IMG/VR virus record: IMGVR_UViG_3300010883_000104
Location: 1 to 40,110 of that record
DNA: 40,110 nt
Strand: one strand, 5' to 3'
Origin: a virus
The position numbers and the translations under genes are program-made. Shown one piece after another: positions 19,987-27,640 of this stretch (positions are counted from its first letter, which is position 1; each line of letters opens with the position of its first letter). The notes under the pieces are model-generated. The model was not told the origin of the DNA. It made no database searches and saw only the letters and a program-made list of their open reading frames with translations.

Positions 19987-20230
19987 CTTTTTTTGACACC
20001 ACCTTTAATTTTCCTATCTGCTCTAGTATACCAGCGGCTATCCATTCCTCTTCGCCGCGTGCAGTTGGTAGTACATTAATAACATACCAATGAACTTTGA
20101 TGTAGAAGTCATCCTTCACTTCAGTTATGAAACCTAGGCTTGAAGACAAGGGGTACGCGGTCACACCTGTTCCTGGTATGTACTCTATGACATCCCCCAC
20201 AAGAAACTTAGACCTTATATTATTGCTCAT
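19979..20230 (-). CDS. KxGDLV-family small protein (divergent)
   Basis: 83 aa. FLVGDVIEYIPGTGV, SSLGFITEVKDDFY, IKVHWYVINVL and GKLKVVSKKDE follow the family strand order, with VGDVIEY for VGDLVEY. The upstream region lacks a good ribosome-binding site but shares the 14-mer ACCTATTTATATAA with the leader of the MoxR gene. Confidence 0.82.
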   Translation of the reverse strand: MSNNIRSKFLVGDVIEYIPGTGVTAYPLSSSLGFITEVKDDFYIKVHWYVINVLPTARGEEEWIAAGILEQIGKLKVVSKKDE

Positions 20231-20262
20231 ATACTATGCCCCATTCTTATATAAATAGGTGT

Positions 20263-20391
20263 CTAAGAATTATAACAAGTGCAAGATATCATTCTTGCGA
20301 GGTCGCTCATTGACTTGGTATACAGGTCACCCCGGTTTCTTTTAGCGTAGTCGTCCATCAATCTTTGCACCTTATCTAAAGTCTTGGACAT
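20263..20391 (-). CDS. 42-aa protein, unknown
   Basis: MSKTLDKVQRLMDDYAKRNR, then GDLYTKSMSDLARMISCTCY and NS, stop TAG at 20265-20263. The amphipathic helix-like sequence with a conserved-looking SDLARMISCTCYNS end looks coding, but no clear ribosome-binding site precedes the ATG. Lies between the phosphoesterase gene and 19979-20230. Confidence 0.5.
   Translation of the reverse strand: MSKTLDKVQRLMDDYAKRNRGDLYTKSMSDLARMISCTCYNS
20269..20277 (-). promoter_or_regulatory. Possible extended -10 promoter
   Basis: TGTTATAAT (TG one base before TATAAT) lies at the end of the 42-aa ORF. No -35 at 17 bases. It could start the transcript for 19979-20230 and 19693-19986. Confidence 0.3.
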
Positions 20392-20438
20392 GTTGAAGTA
20401 AGTCTGAGTGTAGTGGTTTTAAAGTTGGTGTCATAAAG

Positions 20439-21179
20439 TTAGAAGTGGTTTTGAGATAGTAACAAAGATGTTTTATAAAGATCGTAATCTTTGTGTACAG
20501 TGTCCAAGAAGACGAGATCGTGTCTGCCCTCGACTCTTGCCCCACTATTTAAATAGAGTGCACCATAAAGTTCTTTCTTCATAGGGTGATGTGAATGCCC
20601 CGTCACAACAATACCACATCCTCGATCCTTTGCAACCATGGCGGACATCTTCTCGAAGTCTCCGATGGGCCAGGAATCTTCTAAGGCTTTCTTCTTGCTG
20701 ATCTTGTTCATATTATTTGTCCAGTCAAACCCTAGTCTAGCAAACCAACCACCTGCCCATACTCCAAGATGTTCAAAGTGGTTTGTCCAAAAGTCTGATA
20801 CCATAGGGTCTAGTTGATGTCCGTGCATCAAATATATTTTCTCGCCGTGGTCCTCTAATATTAAATCTTTCTTAGCACCTAAAAGTTTAACAGTGTCAAG
20901 GTCATGGTTGCCTTGTATCAGTTCATACTTAGGATTGTCTAAAATTCTGGATGCAAACTCTGGGTATGCTTTGAGTATTCTTACTAATTCCTTTTCAGTG
21001 TTGAAGGTCTTTGCTCTGAGTGTCTCAAAGACGTCTCCTAGTAATACTATTTTGTCTACAGTTCGTTCAAGATAATCCAATAAAGAATATAATTGCTGCT
21101 CTGCTCCCTCTGCCCTATAAAATTGATCTAATTTGTCCTTTACGCCCAAATGTAGATCACTCAAAACTGCGACCTGCAC
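20439..21179 (-). CDS. Calcineurin-like metallophosphoesterase
   Basis: 246 aa. All five metal-site motifs are present: SDLHLG (7-12), LLGDVFE, QGNHDLD, MHGHQ and TGHSHH. The size and the long insert between GNHD and GHSH resemble LpxH-like and phage-type phosphoesterases acting on nucleotides or phosphodiesters; the substrate cannot be told. Start is GTG at 21179 with AGGAGG upstream. The leader holds a 7-bp perfect hairpin (21218-21237). Confidence 0.9.
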   Translation of the reverse strand: MQVAVLSDLHLGVKDKLDQFYRAEGAEQQLYSLLDYLERTVDKIVLLGDVFETLRAKTFNTEKELVRILKAYPEFASRILDNPKYELIQGNHDLDTVKLLGAKKDLILEDHGEKIYLMHGHQLDPMVSDFWTNHFEHLGVWAGGWFARLGFDWTNNMNKISKKKALEDSWPIGDFEKMSAMVAKDRGCGIVVTGHSHHPMKKELYGALYLNSGARVEGRHDLVFLDTVHKDYDLYKTSLLLSQNHF

Positions 21180-21217
21180 CTCTCGTCCTCCTAATATTAC
21201 TGTTAAGCTATGTTGAA

Positions 21218-21237
21218 GTGCGTAGAAAAGTACGCAC
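21218..21237 (-). promoter_or_regulatory. Leader hairpin upstream of the phosphoesterase gene
   Basis: Perfect 7-bp inverted repeat GTGCGTA / TACGCAC around a 6-nt loop, G+C-richer than its surroundings. No U-tract follows on either strand, so it is not a normal terminator. It lies 39-58 nt before the GTG start. It could be an operator or RNA structure. Confidence 0.5.
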
Positions 21238-21282
21238 CTATCTATAACTATACAGTATTAGAAGTAAAACTTAAATTTTTTC

Positions 21283-22023
21283 TTAAGAAATCGACATTTT
21301 TTTATCATAAGAGTCGTTTATGACATCCAAAAGCCTTCCAATATCACCTGAGCGTCTTAAAAGTTTGAACGCTAGGTTCTCTACAGAGTATACTCCGCGC
21401 TCTTCTAGGCCAGACTGTCTCATCTTTTTGATCTTATCTTTTATTTTCTTGGCATATTGTATTGCCTTGTCATACTTCTCTTTCTTCATGAACTTCTCTG
21501 CGTCGTCGATCTGTCTTACGAGGTCTTCAGCCTTCTTAACTGAGTTCTCCATGTCTATTCTAGCCGTAACATTTTCCGGTTTTGTGTTCCACTTATCATA
21601 CTTCAGAGAGTAGACGCCTGGGGATTCATGTGGCTCTCCCCTATTCTCAAAGTATAATTCAACCTCGTAGTCACCGATAGTTATCATATGTTCACGGTTC
21701 CATGCACCTTTCTTAGCATTCAAGAAGTCTTTAACCAGTTCTATGTTCTCGTCTATCTGTGCAAAGTCTAAGATGATATGCAAATCAAAGTCTGAGTACT
21801 TGGACCAGTTGTACGCTGCTAGTGATCCAGTAAGAACTATGTCCTGTATTTCAAATTTATCTAAGCCAAGTTGGTTGATGAAGTCTCTGGCAATCTTAAG
21901 GAGCCTTTCTGAGATCTCTGGCTTTATCTTATCGTCGGCTTCCCAAACCTGTCGGTCTAAGTCGTCCTGTACCTTCAGGGAGTCCGTGTCAAGCTCTTCA
22001 AACATATTTGTGTAATTAAACAT
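21283..22023 (-). CDS. Pol-beta-type nucleotidyltransferase
   Basis: 246 aa. LTGSLAAYNWSKYSDFDLHI (about 64-83) holds the GS and DxD motifs of the minimal nucleotidyltransferase fold, with a third acidic site likely in YEVELYFE. The C-terminal half is helical and Lys-rich (KAIQYAKKIKDKIKKMRQSG). Such proteins transfer nucleotides to RNA, protein or small molecules; the target here is unknown. AGGATAT precedes the ATG. Confidence 0.82.
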   Translation of the reverse strand: MFNYTNMFEELDTDSLKVQDDLDRQVWEADDKIKPEISERLLKIARDFINQLGLDKFEIQDIVLTGSLAAYNWSKYSDFDLHIILDFAQIDENIELVKDFLNAKKGAWNREHMITIGDYEVELYFENRGEPHESPGVYSLKYDKWNTKPENVTARIDMENSVKKAEDLVRQIDDAEKFMKKEKYDKAIQYAKKIKDKIKKMRQSGLEERGVYSVENLAFKLLRRSGDIGRLLDVINDSYDKKMSIS

Positions 22024-22028
22024 ATATC

Positions 22029-22655
22029 CTATATATCCTCTTCATCAAGTAAAGTGTAAGTAAAAGAGTTGCCAAACTTATCAGCGGATTTATTACAAAC
22101 CTCTAAGAACTCTGCAAACTCTTTACTATTCTTAAACACTTGGCAACCTGCTGAAGAACCACGAACATACTCTTTTTCTGCTGGGCGGGCGTGCCTGTGT
22201 ATATTAATACCAAACATCCCAGACTGGATGCTCGACTCTTCTTTGTCGAGATCACGATCCTTATTCGCATCACGGTAGACCTTAACAGGCCCTCCTCTTT
22301 GAACCAAGGCAGTGTGTCGGAAGGAGCCTCCGTGAGATCCTATCTTATATGTCCCTCTGTATTGTCCCGGCACTAATATCGCCGTGCCGTCAGGGTTAAT
22401 AGGCTTGCGAAGAATTGATGGCCCTGGTTCTGTGGTCATCTGGTATGTTTCAACTTGCCAGTCTAAAACAAGATTTCTATAGATAACCATCAGACAATCA
22501 TCAAAGCACTTAGAAGCATTAGAGTTGCTTCGCACACTGATGATGTTTAAGTTATAAGATTTGTTCCCGTCAAAAAAAGCATAGCCTTTATCTTCAAGTA
22601 CCTCTTTGAATAGTTCCGCTGTAAGCCTAGCGTGTAGTCCTTTTATAGTGCTCAT
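22029..22655 (-). CDS. Possible L,D-transpeptidase-fold lysin or peptidoglycan enzyme
   Basis: 208 aa. The C-terminal half has LVPGQYRGTYKIGSHGG, a Gly-rich strand region, then GINIHRHA and GSSAGCQVF. A His followed by an S/T-x-G-C motif is the pattern of YkuD-type L,D-transpeptidases (H...SHGC), with Cys as nucleophile, though spacing and the SSAGC form are unusual. A cell-wall role fits a phage. The N-terminal 60 residues are unassigned. AAGGGG precedes the ATG. The next upstream gene is a nucleotidyltransferase. Confidence 0.62.
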   Translation of the reverse strand: MSTIKGLHARLTAELFKEVLEDKGYAFFDGNKSYNLNIISVRSNSNASKCFDDCLMVIYRNLVLDWQVETYQMTTEPGPSILRKPINPDGTAILVPGQYRGTYKIGSHGGSFRHTALVQRGGPVKVYRDANKDRDLDKEESSIQSGMFGINIHRHARPAEKEYVRGSSAGCQVFKNSKEFAEFLEVCNKSADKFGNSFTYTLLDEEDI

Positions 22656-22693
22656 TGTTATAACCCCTTGGTCTAATAAATAGTTGTTATAAC
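22655..22693. repeat. Two direct copies of a 10-mer holding a palindrome
   Basis: TTGTTATAAC occurs at 22655-22664 and 22684-22693, 29 bp apart, around the start of 22029-22655. Each includes the palindrome GTTATAAC. Possible operator pair; could be chance in AT-rich DNA. Confidence 0.35.
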
Positions 22694-22935
22694 TTCATTT
22701 TTTCGTTTTTTAAATCAGCGTGATGCACTTTTACTCTGCCAGCTTTGTTATACAAAATCAGTTCACCAGATAAAACCCGTGGGGGCTCAGGCTTTTGCGG
22801 CTCTGGTTCTGGCTCTGGTTCAGTTTCTTCAGGGGGTTGGGGCGGTTCTACAACCTGCTGTTCCAACCCACACCATTTTAAATGCGCCGCTGGTATTGAC
22901 ACCACTGGTGAGACTCTAGTTATCTTTTCCACCAT
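22687..22935 (-). CDS. Small protein with Pro/Glu repeat
   Basis: 82 aa. A central EPEPEPEPQKPEPP stretch forms an extended acidic linker between a short N-terminal segment (SIPAAHLKWCG) and a C-terminal strand pair (GELILYNKAGRVKVHHADL). AGGAGAAGT precedes the ATG, which overlaps the thioesterase gene by 20 nt. Function unknown; such linkers are common in TonB-like and virion proteins. Confidence 0.72.
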   Translation of the reverse strand: MVEKITRVSPVVSIPAAHLKWCGLEQQVVEPPQPPEETEPEPEPEPQKPEPPRVLSGELILYNKAGRVKVHHADLKNEKMKL

Positions 22936-23311
22936 ACTTCTCCTTGATATACTGTGCTATTGGTACGGCTTCTCCGTCTCCATCGATGCGAACGAACTTC
23001 ATGTTGGTGCGGCACACTATCTTTTGAGAGCCGTTGTACACACTGTGTCTTCTTGCCTCTATGGTCAAGACACAAGAAGACGTTCCAAATCTTTCTATCT
23101 TTCCGTATATCTTTATTATTTGTCCGGGGCGCACTGGTTTAAGAAACTCAACCTTGTCCAAAGAAACTGTCACCATTCTAGCCGTGTCGCAAATCTGACA
23201 AGCATATGCCACCGCCGCTTCATCGAGCCATGTTAACATCATACCTCCAAACAGATTGCCGTGGTATCCGCAGTCGCCTTCCTTGCACATATGTGTCGAC
23301 AACAACTCCAT
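22916..23311 (-). CDS. Acyl-CoA thioesterase (hotdog fold)
   Basis: 131 aa. HGNLFGGMMLTWLDEAA (about 17-33) is the signature helix of YciA/BACH-type acyl-CoA thioesterases, with the catalytic Asp in LDEAA; the later strands VTVSLDKVEFLKPV and GQIIKIYGKIERFG complete the hotdog fold. It should hydrolyse acyl-CoA to free acid and CoA. Start overlaps the stop of gmk (TAATG). A lipid-metabolism enzyme is unusual on a phage. Confidence 0.9.
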   Translation of the reverse strand: MELLSTHMCKEGDCGYHGNLFGGMMLTWLDEAAVAYACQICDTARMVTVSLDKVEFLKPVRPGQIIKIYGKIERFGTSSCVLTIEARRHSVYNGSQKIVCRTNMKFVRIDGDGEAVPIAQYIKEKYGGKDN

Positions 23312-23946
23312 TATAATCTATCGGCTAAGTCCTTTGCCTTGGCTATTGTTTGTGGAATGTCATCTTCCATTATAACATAGTCCGCCATTGATATGATCTT
23401 TTGTTCTCTTTCTATTTCTTTCTCTAACTCAGCCATTCTCATTTGCATCTGCTGCTGATCTTCATACTCGCCTGTCTTGAGTCTCTTTGTCTGTCTTTCT
23501 AACAGTGTCTCTGGTGGGGCGGTTACGTACACTGTGACAACTCTTTTACCCAGTGCCTCCATCTCCTTCTTCAGTTTGGGGATGGATGTTTTATCCGTTA
23601 TCATGATGCCTCTTTTAGTTTCCTTAACCCTCTTCTTGTCTGTGCCGTAGGAGTTGCCTGCATATGATAAATTGACGTTCATAAGCATGTTGCCATCGTT
23701 TAGTTCACTGAACTCCTCTGGGGATACAAAGTCGTACTCGTGAGCACTCTCTTCTAATGCACCGGGGCGAGGTGGTCGGGTGGTGTACGAAACTAATTTG
23801 TCCCACCCCTCCTGCACAAACACGTCCCTAGCAACTGATTTGCCTGAAGATGTTGGTCCATATATCGCTACGATAACTCCGTTATATTTGTTCTCTTTAA
23901 GATAACAAGCCCATCCGTTATAGTTTTCGTTTCCCCATTCGCCCAT
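23311..23946 (-). CDS. gmk: Guanylate kinase
   Basis: 211 aa. After a 22-residue N-terminal extension, the P-loop GPTSSGKS (30-37) is followed by SYTTRPPRPGA (GMP-binding), the EYDFVSPEEF region and a C-terminal helical lid. Converts GMP or dGMP to the diphosphate. TAATG overlap with the downstream thioesterase and with the upstream gene. Pairs with the IMPDH-family enzyme for guanine nucleotide supply. The N-terminal extension (GEWGNENYNGWACYLKE) is unusual. Confidence 0.9.
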   Translation of the reverse strand: MGEWGNENYNGWACYLKENKYNGVIVAIYGPTSSGKSVARDVFVQEGWDKLVSYTTRPPRPGALEESAHEYDFVSPEEFSELNDGNMLMNVNLSYAGNSYGTDKKRVKETKRGIMITDKTSIPKLKKEMEALGKRVVTVYVTAPPETLLERQTKRLKTGEYEDQQQMQMRMAELEKEIEREQKIISMADYVIMEDDIPQTIAKAKDLADRL

Positions 23947-24332
23947 TATCTCTCCGCTGAATTGATGTTCATGATTCTAATTCGTATAACTTCTGGCATT
24001 ACTGCGATTTCCTTAAGAAGGGCATTCATGTAAGCCTGTATCGAACCGCTCTCTAGTGCGATCTTAATATCGATAAAATGTCGACGTAAGTTGCCTCCGG
24101 CATCGGTTGCTTCACCCTGTGGGCTAGTTCGTGTGACACCCTTCAGTGCTCGAATTTTATTTAAAATATCAGTAGTGTTTATTTTTTTATCGTAAACGAT
24201 TGTTGCTTTCAAGATGTAAAGATCAACCTCACCTTCTATAAGTTTAAGGAGTTCCTCTACCTTCTCTTCTTCTTCTAGTGCCTGACACTCTTCTACAATA
24301 AGTTTTCTAAGTTTTTGTTTAGTTATTTTCAT
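23946..24332 (-). CDS. Small ferredoxin-like-fold protein, unknown
   Basis: 128 aa from the ATG at 24332; GAGG lies about ten bases upstream, and a GTG at 24347 is the alternative start. The N-terminal KITKQKLRKLIVEECQALEE is the helical motif often seen at the start of phage head and portal-region proteins. It is followed by two strand-helix-strand units (LYILKATIVY, HFIDIKIALE, VIRIRIMNIN) that look ferredoxin-like. Function unknown. Confidence 0.75.
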   Translation of the reverse strand: MKITKQKLRKLIVEECQALEEEEKVEELLKLIEGEVDLYILKATIVYDKKINTTDILNKIRALKGVTRTSPQGEATDAGGNLRRHFIDIKIALESGSIQAYMNALLKEIAVMPEVIRIRIMNINSAER

Positions 24333-24363
24333 ATTCAACAGCCTCACTATAAGTAGTCTAGTA

Positions 24364-24729
24364 TTATTGGACAGTTAAATTAATTCCCCATTTATTATAA
24401 AGAATCAAATCATTGGACATAATCAGGTTCGCTTGGCTTCTCATTAAAGCGGTTTGAATACCGTCGAGGAGATACTGCTCCTTGTCTATTTTCTTATTCA
24501 ATTTTAATCCGTTTGTCTGCACTTCTTCCATCAGCCTCTTAAAACTAGTGGCGTTAACAATATACTCGCACAACAGAACCTTTAGGTCTTCCGAGCCTCC
24601 CTGGCTCACATTCTCTTCTAACAAATGATTTAGATAAACTAGAACGGTAGAGATCTCTTCTTCCTGTTTAGAGCGTACTTCCGGGTCGAACCAATATTTT
24701 TTATCTTTACTGTAAAAGTTGTCCCACAT
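24364..24729 (-). CDS. Helical protein, possible small-terminase-like
   Basis: 121 aa, mostly helical. LKVLLCEYIVNATSFKRLME and the following EVQTNGLKLN resemble, by eye only, the central region of small terminase subunits of the P27 type. No large terminase is in the window. Weak ribosome-binding site; the start lies two bases after the upstream stop. Low-certainty assignment. Confidence 0.68.
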   Translation of the reverse strand: MWDNFYSKDKKYWFDPEVRSKQEEEISTVLVYLNHLLEENVSQGGSEDLKVLLCEYIVNATSFKRLMEEVQTNGLKLNKKIDKEQYLLDGIQTALMRSQANLIMSNDLILYNKWGINLTVQ

Positions 24730-24731
24730 TT

Positions 24732-25040
24732 TTAATCTTTTAAAACTCTAGTTGCCTTGTCCTGACTATAAATCTTTCTTTGTATTTGTTGCGGAGAGCC
24801 TACAACGACCACATCAATACCAGACTGTCCTCGATTCAAGTGTATCCTTGTGAACTTTTGTTCGCTATTAAGGCCACTTGGTAACTTGTTTTCTGTAAGT
24901 AGAGATTGATATTGTATGTCTTCTCTGAGACATACAACCTGCTCTGGATTAATAAAAACCTCTCTGAGGTCATAGGTTCTGTTTTTTTGGTTTGAGTGCA
25001 CTTTCGTATTCTCAAAAAGTTCTACTAATGAAACTATCAT
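24732..25040 (-). CDS. Small protein, FlbD-like pattern
   Basis: 102 aa. YDLREVFINPEQVVCLRED, then FTRIHLNRGQSGIDVVVVGS and QQIQRKI resemble the small FlbD-type fold (Pro-x-x-V then R-I-H-L then V-V-G-S), which I recall also among small phage proteins. Function unknown. Immediately follows the stop of 25041-25289, with GGAGAC upstream. Confidence 0.72.
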   Translation of the reverse strand: MIVSLVELFENTKVHSNQKNRTYDLREVFINPEQVVCLREDIQYQSLLTENKLPSGLNSEQKFTRIHLNRGQSGIDVVVVGSPQQIQRKIYSQDKATRVLKD

Positions 25041-25289
25041 CTATGCTGTCTCCGTTTTGTTTAGTGCATATGCTCTGTGCTTTGGTATAGACCAACGCCT
25101 ACCACCATATAAAATCTCACAATAGGGCTGGCCTGCGGCACCCATCATATCTTCGCAATCATCGCTGACCATCAAAGCGGGGGCAGGCTGATGTGTTGTT
25201 ATGTGTTCTGTCACTACTCCTCCCTCGAAACGAAAAAGGACCGTATGCGATGGCACATACACAAGGTCTCCTTTCTTTACACTTTTCAT
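25041..25289 (-). CDS. KxGDLV-family small protein (right-arm member)
   Basis: 82 aa. VKKGDLVYVPSHTVLF, a long loop (HITTHQPAPALMVSDDCEDM), then EILYGGRRWSIPKHRAYALN. The only family member to the right of 21 kb, in a virion-type neighbourhood, which suggests the fold is used for more than one task. One base after the stop of 25291-25704. Confidence 0.78.
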   Translation of the reverse strand: MKSVKKGDLVYVPSHTVLFRFEGGVVTEHITTHQPAPALMVSDDCEDMMGAAGQPYCEILYGGRRWSIPKHRAYALNKTETA

Positions 25290-25290
25290 T

Positions 25291-25704
25291 TTATTTGGCT
25301 TTAGTGTTTTTCTTTCTTGAAGTGGTCTTCTCTTTTGCCGTTGGGGCTGGAGCCGTTGCTGCTGCTGTTACGGCGTTAACCACTTCCTGTGCTTCTTGTG
25401 CTTGAGCATTGGCTCTGGTGATTGCCTCCTGCTCCATAGTATCCAAGACTGACAGGTACCCGTGAGAGATGCTCACAATATCATCATACATTGAAGCCAC
25501 TTCTTGAAGTGTCGTTTGCATCTCCATCATATCACGAACTGCAAACAGAATCTTCTCTTTGCTGTTGCTGCCAACAAGGCGAGAATTGTTCGTCATTCGA
25601 CACATAATTTCTTCATGTACCTTTGTGTTTAATTGCTCAACTAGTTCTTCTACTTTATTAGGAATGTTTTCTGTCTCGATTGAATGTTGAATTTGTACTT
25701 TCAT
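25291..25704 (-). CDS. Coiled-coil protein with Ala/Pro/Lys tail
   Basis: 137 aa. Helical throughout the first 110 residues, with a central MMEMQTTLQEVASMYDD stretch, then ANAQAQEAQEVVNAVTAAAT, an APAPT linker and a basic KTTSRKKNTKAK end. AAGGTA precedes the ATG. May be a virion-associated or scaffold-type protein; no family recognised. Confidence 0.72.
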   Translation of the reverse strand: MKVQIQHSIETENIPNKVEELVEQLNTKVHEEIMCRMTNNSRLVGSNSKEKILFAVRDMMEMQTTLQEVASMYDDIVSISHGYLSVLDTMEQEAITRANAQAQEAQEVVNAVTAAATAPAPTAKEKTTSRKKNTKAK

Positions 25705-25720
25705 TTTTTACCTTGTTATA

Positions 25721-25987
25721 TTATAATATATGTTGAATCCACAATGCGCTTCCTAAAGAGAAAAGACTTCCTAGAAGCATCCACATCAACTTCGAGGAGG
25801 TGCCTTTCCAGTTCTCCAGATCACGCAAGCGTGCGTGAAGTCCTTCGTCTGGCTCAAACACGTCCTTATGGATCTCGGAGATCTCCTGTGACATGACCTC
25901 TTGTCTTTCCTTCATGAAATCTATCGAATCGATTACTCTTTCGAGTTTGCCATTAAGTTCTATTAGTGCTTCTTGTGGTGTTAACAT
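25721..25987 (-). CDS. XhlA-like coiled-coil protein with C-terminal membrane anchor
   Basis: 88 aa from the ATG at 25987; a frame start at 26017 lies in the promoter. Heptad-like N-terminus (LERVIDSIDFMKERQEVMSQ), then DEGLHARLRDLENWKGTSSK and a C-terminal transmembrane helix (LMWMLLGSLFSLGSALWIQH). This is the layout of XhlA-type holin-associated proteins, so a lysis or membrane-docking role is plausible. AGGTAAT precedes the ATG. Own promoter at 26006-26034. Confidence 0.75.
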   Translation of the reverse strand: MLTPQEALIELNGKLERVIDSIDFMKERQEVMSQEISEIHKDVFEPDEGLHARLRDLENWKGTSSKLMWMLLGSLFSLGSALWIQHIL

Positions 25988-26005
25988 TTTTATTACCTGT
26001 ACCCG

Positions 26006-26034
26006 ACTATAACACAATAACTATATTTAGTCAA
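26006..26034 (-). promoter_or_regulatory. Sigma-70 promoter
   Basis: TTGACT (26034-26029), 17-nt spacer, TATAGT (26011-26006), extended TG, with an A-rich tract upstream. Leader about 12 nt. Probably the main promoter for genes down to about 21.3 kb. Confidence 0.82.
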
Positions 26035-26044
26035 GTGTTTTTTT

Positions 26045-27613
26045 CTAAACTTCAATAATTGCATAATTTGTTGTAATTAATGTCGAAGCAACGGATACAG
26101 CGTTTTGCAATGCTGTTCTCGTTACCTTGGCTGGGTCAATGACGCCTTCCTCAAGCAGGTCAACAATCTCTCCTGAATAAAAATTCATTCCCATCGAACC
26201 TTTCTCAGCCAGAACCTTTTCTATTATAACATCTGGGGAAAGACCGGCATTGGTGGCCATTTGTTTCACGGGATCTTTTACAGCCTCCATGATTATCTTT
26301 ACACCTAATCCCTGGTCATCATTGGCAACATCGACGTGAATGCCCCTAGATGCTCTCAAAAGGGTTACACCACCTCCTGGTACGATACCTTCTTGTTGCG
26401 CGGATCTGACGGCCTCTAGGGCGTCTTCAATGCGATGTTTCTTTTCGATCATCTCTACTTCGGTAAGACCACCCGCTCGGATGATTGCCACACCACTTGC
26501 TAACCTAGTAATCCTGTCCTGGATTCTCTGGGCTTCGTGCATGTTTTCTGTCTGTTCAAGTTCTACTTTTAAGTTTTCAATTCGTCTTTCGACGTCTTCA
26601 ACGTCGCCTTTGCCGCCAATAAAAGTCGTAGTGTTCTTTGTAATATCAACCGTAGAAACCACACCTAGGTGCTCTAGCTTGACATCTCCTAGGGTAACAC
26701 CTGATGTTCGATTGGCCATGGTCGCACCAATAGATGTCGCTAAGTCTTTGAGAGTGCTTCTCCTCTCTTCGCCATATAAAGGTGCCTTAATCGCTGCGAC
26801 CCGCATTGTTCCTCTAAGAGCGTTCATGATAAGTGCTGCGAGGGCCTGCCCCTCTACGTTCTCTGCGACTATTAATAAAGGTCTGTTCTCTCTTGAGACC
26901 AGTTCAAGTGTCGGTAGGATCTGTTCTACGGCCTCAACAGACTCGTCGGTTATTAAAACATAACAATCCTCATACTTAACCGCACCCCTTCGTTCCTGGT
27001 TAATGAACTGAGGAGAGATGTACCCTGACTCTACTCGGAAGCCCTCCACAAAATCAATACTTGTGTCGACTGATCTTGCTTCCTCAACAGTAATCGAGCC
27101 GTCCTTACCTACTCGGTCGACGGCCATGGCAACAAGTTTGCCAATCTTCTCATCGTTGTTGGCAGATATTGTTGCAACATGTGCAATGTCTTCCTCGCTT
27201 GAGATGGGGCTGGATAGGTCTTCAATGTTGTCTACAATCACTTTAACCGCTTTGTCCATTCCCCGCTTTAGTTCGGTTGGTGAAGCACCTGCTTTAAGAT
27301 AACGTTGTGCTTGGTTAAGGATTGCTCTGGCTAATACAGTTGCCGTAGTCGTGCCATCACCAGCATCATTGTTTGTTTCTTCGGATGCTTGCTTGATAAC
27401 CTGTGCTCCAACATTCTGAAAAGGATCCTCCAGATCAATAAACTTTGCGATGGTCACACCATCTTTCGTAATGATTGGGCGCTTACCCTTCTCTTGAAGA
27501 ATAACGTTGCGACCCTTTGGGCCTAGGGTACTAGCAACATTGTCTGCTAATTTATTTACACCTTTCAGTATCTCATCTTGGAGAGCACTGGTGTCACAAT
27601 ACTTTTTAGTCAT
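26045..27613 (-). CDS. groL: GroEL chaperonin
   Basis: 522 aa. AGDGTTTATVLARA (84-97, catalytic nucleotide loop), GPKGRNV, the apical domain and RIEDALEAVRSA with the ATPase Asp are all present, as is IVPGGGVTLL. Should form the GroEL ring and fold proteins, perhaps bulky virion proteins. Unlike most cellular GroEL it ends at AIIEV and lacks the C-terminal Gly-Met tail that lines the ring floor. No groES gene is found in this window. It has its own strong promoter at 27641-27668 and AGAGG before the ATG. Monocistronic placement suggests dosage control separate from its neighbours. Confidence 0.97.
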   Translation of the reverse strand: MTKKYCDTSALQDEILKGVNKLADNVASTLGPKGRNVILQEKGKRPIITKDGVTIAKFIDLEDPFQNVGAQVIKQASEETNNDAGDGTTTATVLARAILNQAQRYLKAGASPTELKRGMDKAVKVIVDNIEDLSSPISSEEDIAHVATISANNDEKIGKLVAMAVDRVGKDGSITVEEARSVDTSIDFVEGFRVESGYISPQFINQERRGAVKYEDCYVLITDESVEAVEQILPTLELVSRENRPLLIVAENVEGQALAALIMNALRGTMRVAAIKAPLYGEERRSTLKDLATSIGATMANRTSGVTLGDVKLEHLGVVSTVDITKNTTTFIGGKGDVEDVERRIENLKVELEQTENMHEAQRIQDRITRLASGVAIIRAGGLTEVEMIEKKHRIEDALEAVRSAQQEGIVPGGGVTLLRASRGIHVDVANDDQGLGVKIIMEAVKDPVKQMATNAGLSPDVIIEKVLAEKGSMGMNFYSGEIVDLLEEGVIDPAKVTRTALQNAVSVASTLITTNYAIIEV

Positions 27614-27640
27614 AAAAACCTCTTAAATGTTAGTGTATAT

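Noticed and set aside
26340-26963. Long open frame on the plus strand opposite groL (207 aa)
   Set aside because: Antisense to a certain GroEL gene, no ribosome-binding site, Ser/Thr-rich composition typical of an antisense shadow. The same holds for plus-strand frames at 28417-29007, 30261-30893 and 30349-30915.
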